From: Amphibalanus amphitrite
Taxonomy: Eukaryota > Arthropoda > Thecostraca > Balanomorpha > Balanidae
Reading direction: 5' to 3'
Assembly: GCF_019059575.1 (NCBI RefSeq)
Contig: NW_024881857.1
Location: forward strand, 310,001 to 374,000
DNA length: 64,000 nt
This document shows positions 61,458-64,000 of the stretch, piece by piece. How positions within the stretch are numbered: position 1 is the stretch's first letter; every line of letters begins with the position of its first letter. The position numbers were made by a program, and so were the translations under genes. Under the pieces are notes generated by a model. That model saw nothing but the letters and a program-made list of their open reading frames with translations, did no database searches and had not been told where the DNA came from.

Positions 61458-61876
61458 CGACTGTGGGACATATAGGGAATAGGGATGTCTCTGATGGCTA
61501 TACATAGGGCGCTTATATGCCAAAGAGGGCGCCTATGAAGCTAATGGGAGCACCTGGGAAACGAGGAAGACATTTGTGTAAGGGTTTTCATGGGTCATGC
61601 GCCGTTTGCGGCAAATAGATTCTAAAAAAAATCGGAGGGGGAATAAGTTTTAAAAAAAGGTGCGGACTTTCCGCACTGTTCGCTTAAAAGCAGTTACGCC
61701 CCTGGGTACATCTGCCCGATCTCAGAAGCTAGATTTGGAGGTCATACTTGAAAGCAGCCAGCAGGACGAGGCAAAAGTTGGAGGCCCCTGAAAATAGGAG
61801 GCCCCCTGGAAAAGGAGGCCCCTTGACAGGGTGGCCCACCCACTTTTCATGACGTTCCTACGCCCGTGAATCTCAC

Positions 61877-64000
61877 CAAGTGCGGTAAACTTGTCTATAT
61901 ACCAACTTTTAGCTTGACTTGATACCAACCTTCAGGTAGAGGTATACACGTATAGGTACGCTTTTTCTTGCTGATATTCTTGAGACAAAGCGACATTTCT
62001 TCTGCAAAAAGAGGAGTATATAACGTTCACCAATTTTGGAACTGAATCGACGAAGCCTTTGCGACAAACTCACGTCACATTAACTGATTGTCATGTTATA
62101 CCAATGCACTTTCTCTGATTCCACTATCGCTGACATATCTGACTTTCAACCTCACATAAACCTGTCTTACACGTATCTCAGTCCGTGTCGGATTGAGCTG
62201 TCCCCCAGGCCAGGCCAACGATCGGAGTCTGTCAGACTGTCATATCAGACCTGTCAGACTGTCGTCTTGTTGACAAGCTGATTGCCGTCTCGTGCCAGAC
62301 GCGTCAGACGACAGACTGTCGCCAGCCAATCAATTACGTTGGAATCTATGTTAGAGATTCATGTTTTATCTATCATTCGTCCTATCGCAGTGCGACCCAT
62401 ACTTTATATCACATCTGCGACCCTCGCACGGCGCCGTTTTTCGGCGACGGCCCCAGGCCGGCGCCGGTACTCCCGAAGAGAACAGTTTCCTCGGACGAGT
62501 AGAGCCAACTGGGAGCCGTCGCCGTCCACCGGCGGCGCTCCGCCATAATTTGCGGCTCGGTTATTGGCTCCTGCCGCGGTCGACACGGGTATATCGGGTC
62601 GGCCGGCTGCGGTAGAGTGGCCCGGCGGCGACGCGTGGGCGATCGGACCAGTGCTGTGGACCATAGCCGCCTGGGCCACAGTCCGTTCTGGACCAGTTCT
62701 CCGTACCAGCGCTCCGCATCAGTTCTCCAGACCTCGATCACACTGGACCACGACCGCCCTGGTCCACGGTCATTCTGGACCGCGCTGTGGACCACAGCCG
62801 CTCCTGACCGCAGCTGCCGCTCCATACCACAGCCGCTGGGGACCGCAGCCACCGCTATTAGGTCCGCTCCAATGCCCAATGAACTCCCACTATTCTTCGG
62901 GTGACACGAAGCCGCGTCAGTCGAAACGCCACAAATCCAGCGGCGCCATTTCGGGCGGAGCTCATTCATGCTCGACAGCCATTCCGATTTCCAGATCATT
63001 TCCGGTAGCCGTTGTGTCCATTGTGGCTCTCGATTTTCATGTGGCGATGTATCACTGCCGGGCGTGCCTTGAATAACGTCATCGATAGCGGCGGCGCGGC
63101 GGTGCAGTGGTGGTATCTCGCGTCTGTCGCGGTCGGGAACGCTGCTGATACACGTTTATCCACCAATCTAACAGTCGTCGCGCCGGTGACACGGGAGGCG
63201 GACCCGCCGCCCCTGTGGGTAACGTCGCTACGCCGTGTGGTCGCCCGCTGGGAGCTGAGACATATGGTACGCGCCGCGCCGGTCGGCCCAGCCCCGGCTC
63301 TGCGCTTATCGGCTGTATCCGCCCGTCTGTGGGCACTAGGCATCAGCTGCCGGCAGATGGGATGACGAGATGGTGGTAGTCCCGAGGTATCTCCCAGGGC
63401 GCAGATGTCCAGCTCACGTGGTCTAGGAGATGGGCCGCCCGCCGCGCCTTCACCCAAGATGGTCTGAAAGGCTGACAAGACACGCAGTCTGCATACTGCC
63501 TAACCCCATCGGTTATGTGCCGAGTCTTCGGTTCGCGAGCCTGTTCGGTCTGATTCCATCGCTGCCTGTCTATATCTATAAGACACAAATCATGACTATG
63601 TAGTGCCGCCACTGCACTGGTTGTTGACGTCTGTCTATTTCCGTATTTGTCTCTGGGTGTCTCACTCCCGGCTGTCTGGCCATTAGTGATGTCCGCGGCC
63701 ACTGACCGTCACGCTTCTCCAACTGAGGCAGACGAGTGCTCGGTCTCACACGTTTTTACTTCTGCGTGCGGTGGAGGAGGCGATACGGTTGGGTGCGCTG
63801 GTCACGGCTGCTCTCGGGCCGGACTGAAAACAGGGCTCAGCATGAGTGAGCCGTAGTGACTACAAACTCAACTACCGACGGTTTTATTTTATTTTAGTCC
63901 CGTGGCCACAATCTGAAGCCCAAATGTCTCCTCAATAAACAAGATCTTGTTGCGACTGCCATAAATAGTTTGAGCTAAAGCATGTAAAACTCAGGCCTTG
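61877..64000. other. Unannotated tail of the GALNT2-like intron
   Basis: Ordinary sequence with a diverged CTGGACCAC/CACAGCCGC tract at 62650-62850. GC-rich overlapping frames lack recognisable domains. I see no gene here. Confidence 0.6.

Overview
The window looks like nuclear DNA from an invertebrate animal, most likely an arthropod and possibly a crustacean such as a barnacle. It is intron-rich and mostly GC- and CpG-rich, with AT-richer islands that largely coincide with transposable elements. Only two protein-coding genes can be supported, and both run off the edges. Species-level placement is an inference from gene families and genome texture only.

The left 37.8 kb is covered by a kindlin gene (fermitin / UNC-112-related family) on the minus strand. 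Seven coding exons can be joined without a phase conflict: 37628-37778, 13693-13923, 11214-11440, 2608-2822, 1448-1658, 845-1023 and 71-182. Together they give 1326 nt, exactly 442 codons, from the initiator ATG to the first strands of the PH domain. The rest of the PH, F2 and F3 regions lies beyond the left edge. The first coding intron is about 23.7 kb.

On the plus strand, starting about 5.2 kb away in head-to-head orientation, is the 5' end of a polypeptide N-acetylgalactosaminyltransferase of the GALNT2 / Pgant2 type. Coding exons lie at 43016-43132 and 52598-52830; the catalytic and lectin domains lie beyond the right edge. Kindlin acts in integrin adhesion, while the transferase starts mucin-type O-glycosylation in the Golgi. 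Their divergent layout may reflect a shared promoter region, but nothing seen here ties them functionally.

The rest is non-coding, and much of it is mobile or repetitive. (i) Three TTAA-flanked, non-coding elements of 1.0-1.2 kb (11487-12675, 16527-17518, 39735-40904) share an unusual design: G-run/C-run hairpins at both ends, an end box duplicated at one end only, and internal arrays of AGGTCA half-sites. (ii) Two copies of a ~0.68 kb element built on CACGTG palindromes lie at 27300-27985 and 43344-44021. (iii) A 2.7 kb element (38342-41034) with subterminal GTTCCC/GGGAAC palindromes sits between the two genes and carries one TTAA element inside it. (iv) A 398-bp hAT-type MITE with a perfect 8-bp target duplication lies at 44432-44829. 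(v) A 1.2 kb element with repeated GCGCAATT boxes lies at 46617-47843. (vi) A 5.6 kb hAT-like element (56269-61868) is largely made of satellite-like tandem repeats and has a second hAT-like element (58562-61175) nested inside it. Several minisatellites are scattered through the introns. One of them contains the 3' splice site of a kindlin exon. No rRNA, tRNA, CRISPR or prokaryotic feature was recognised.
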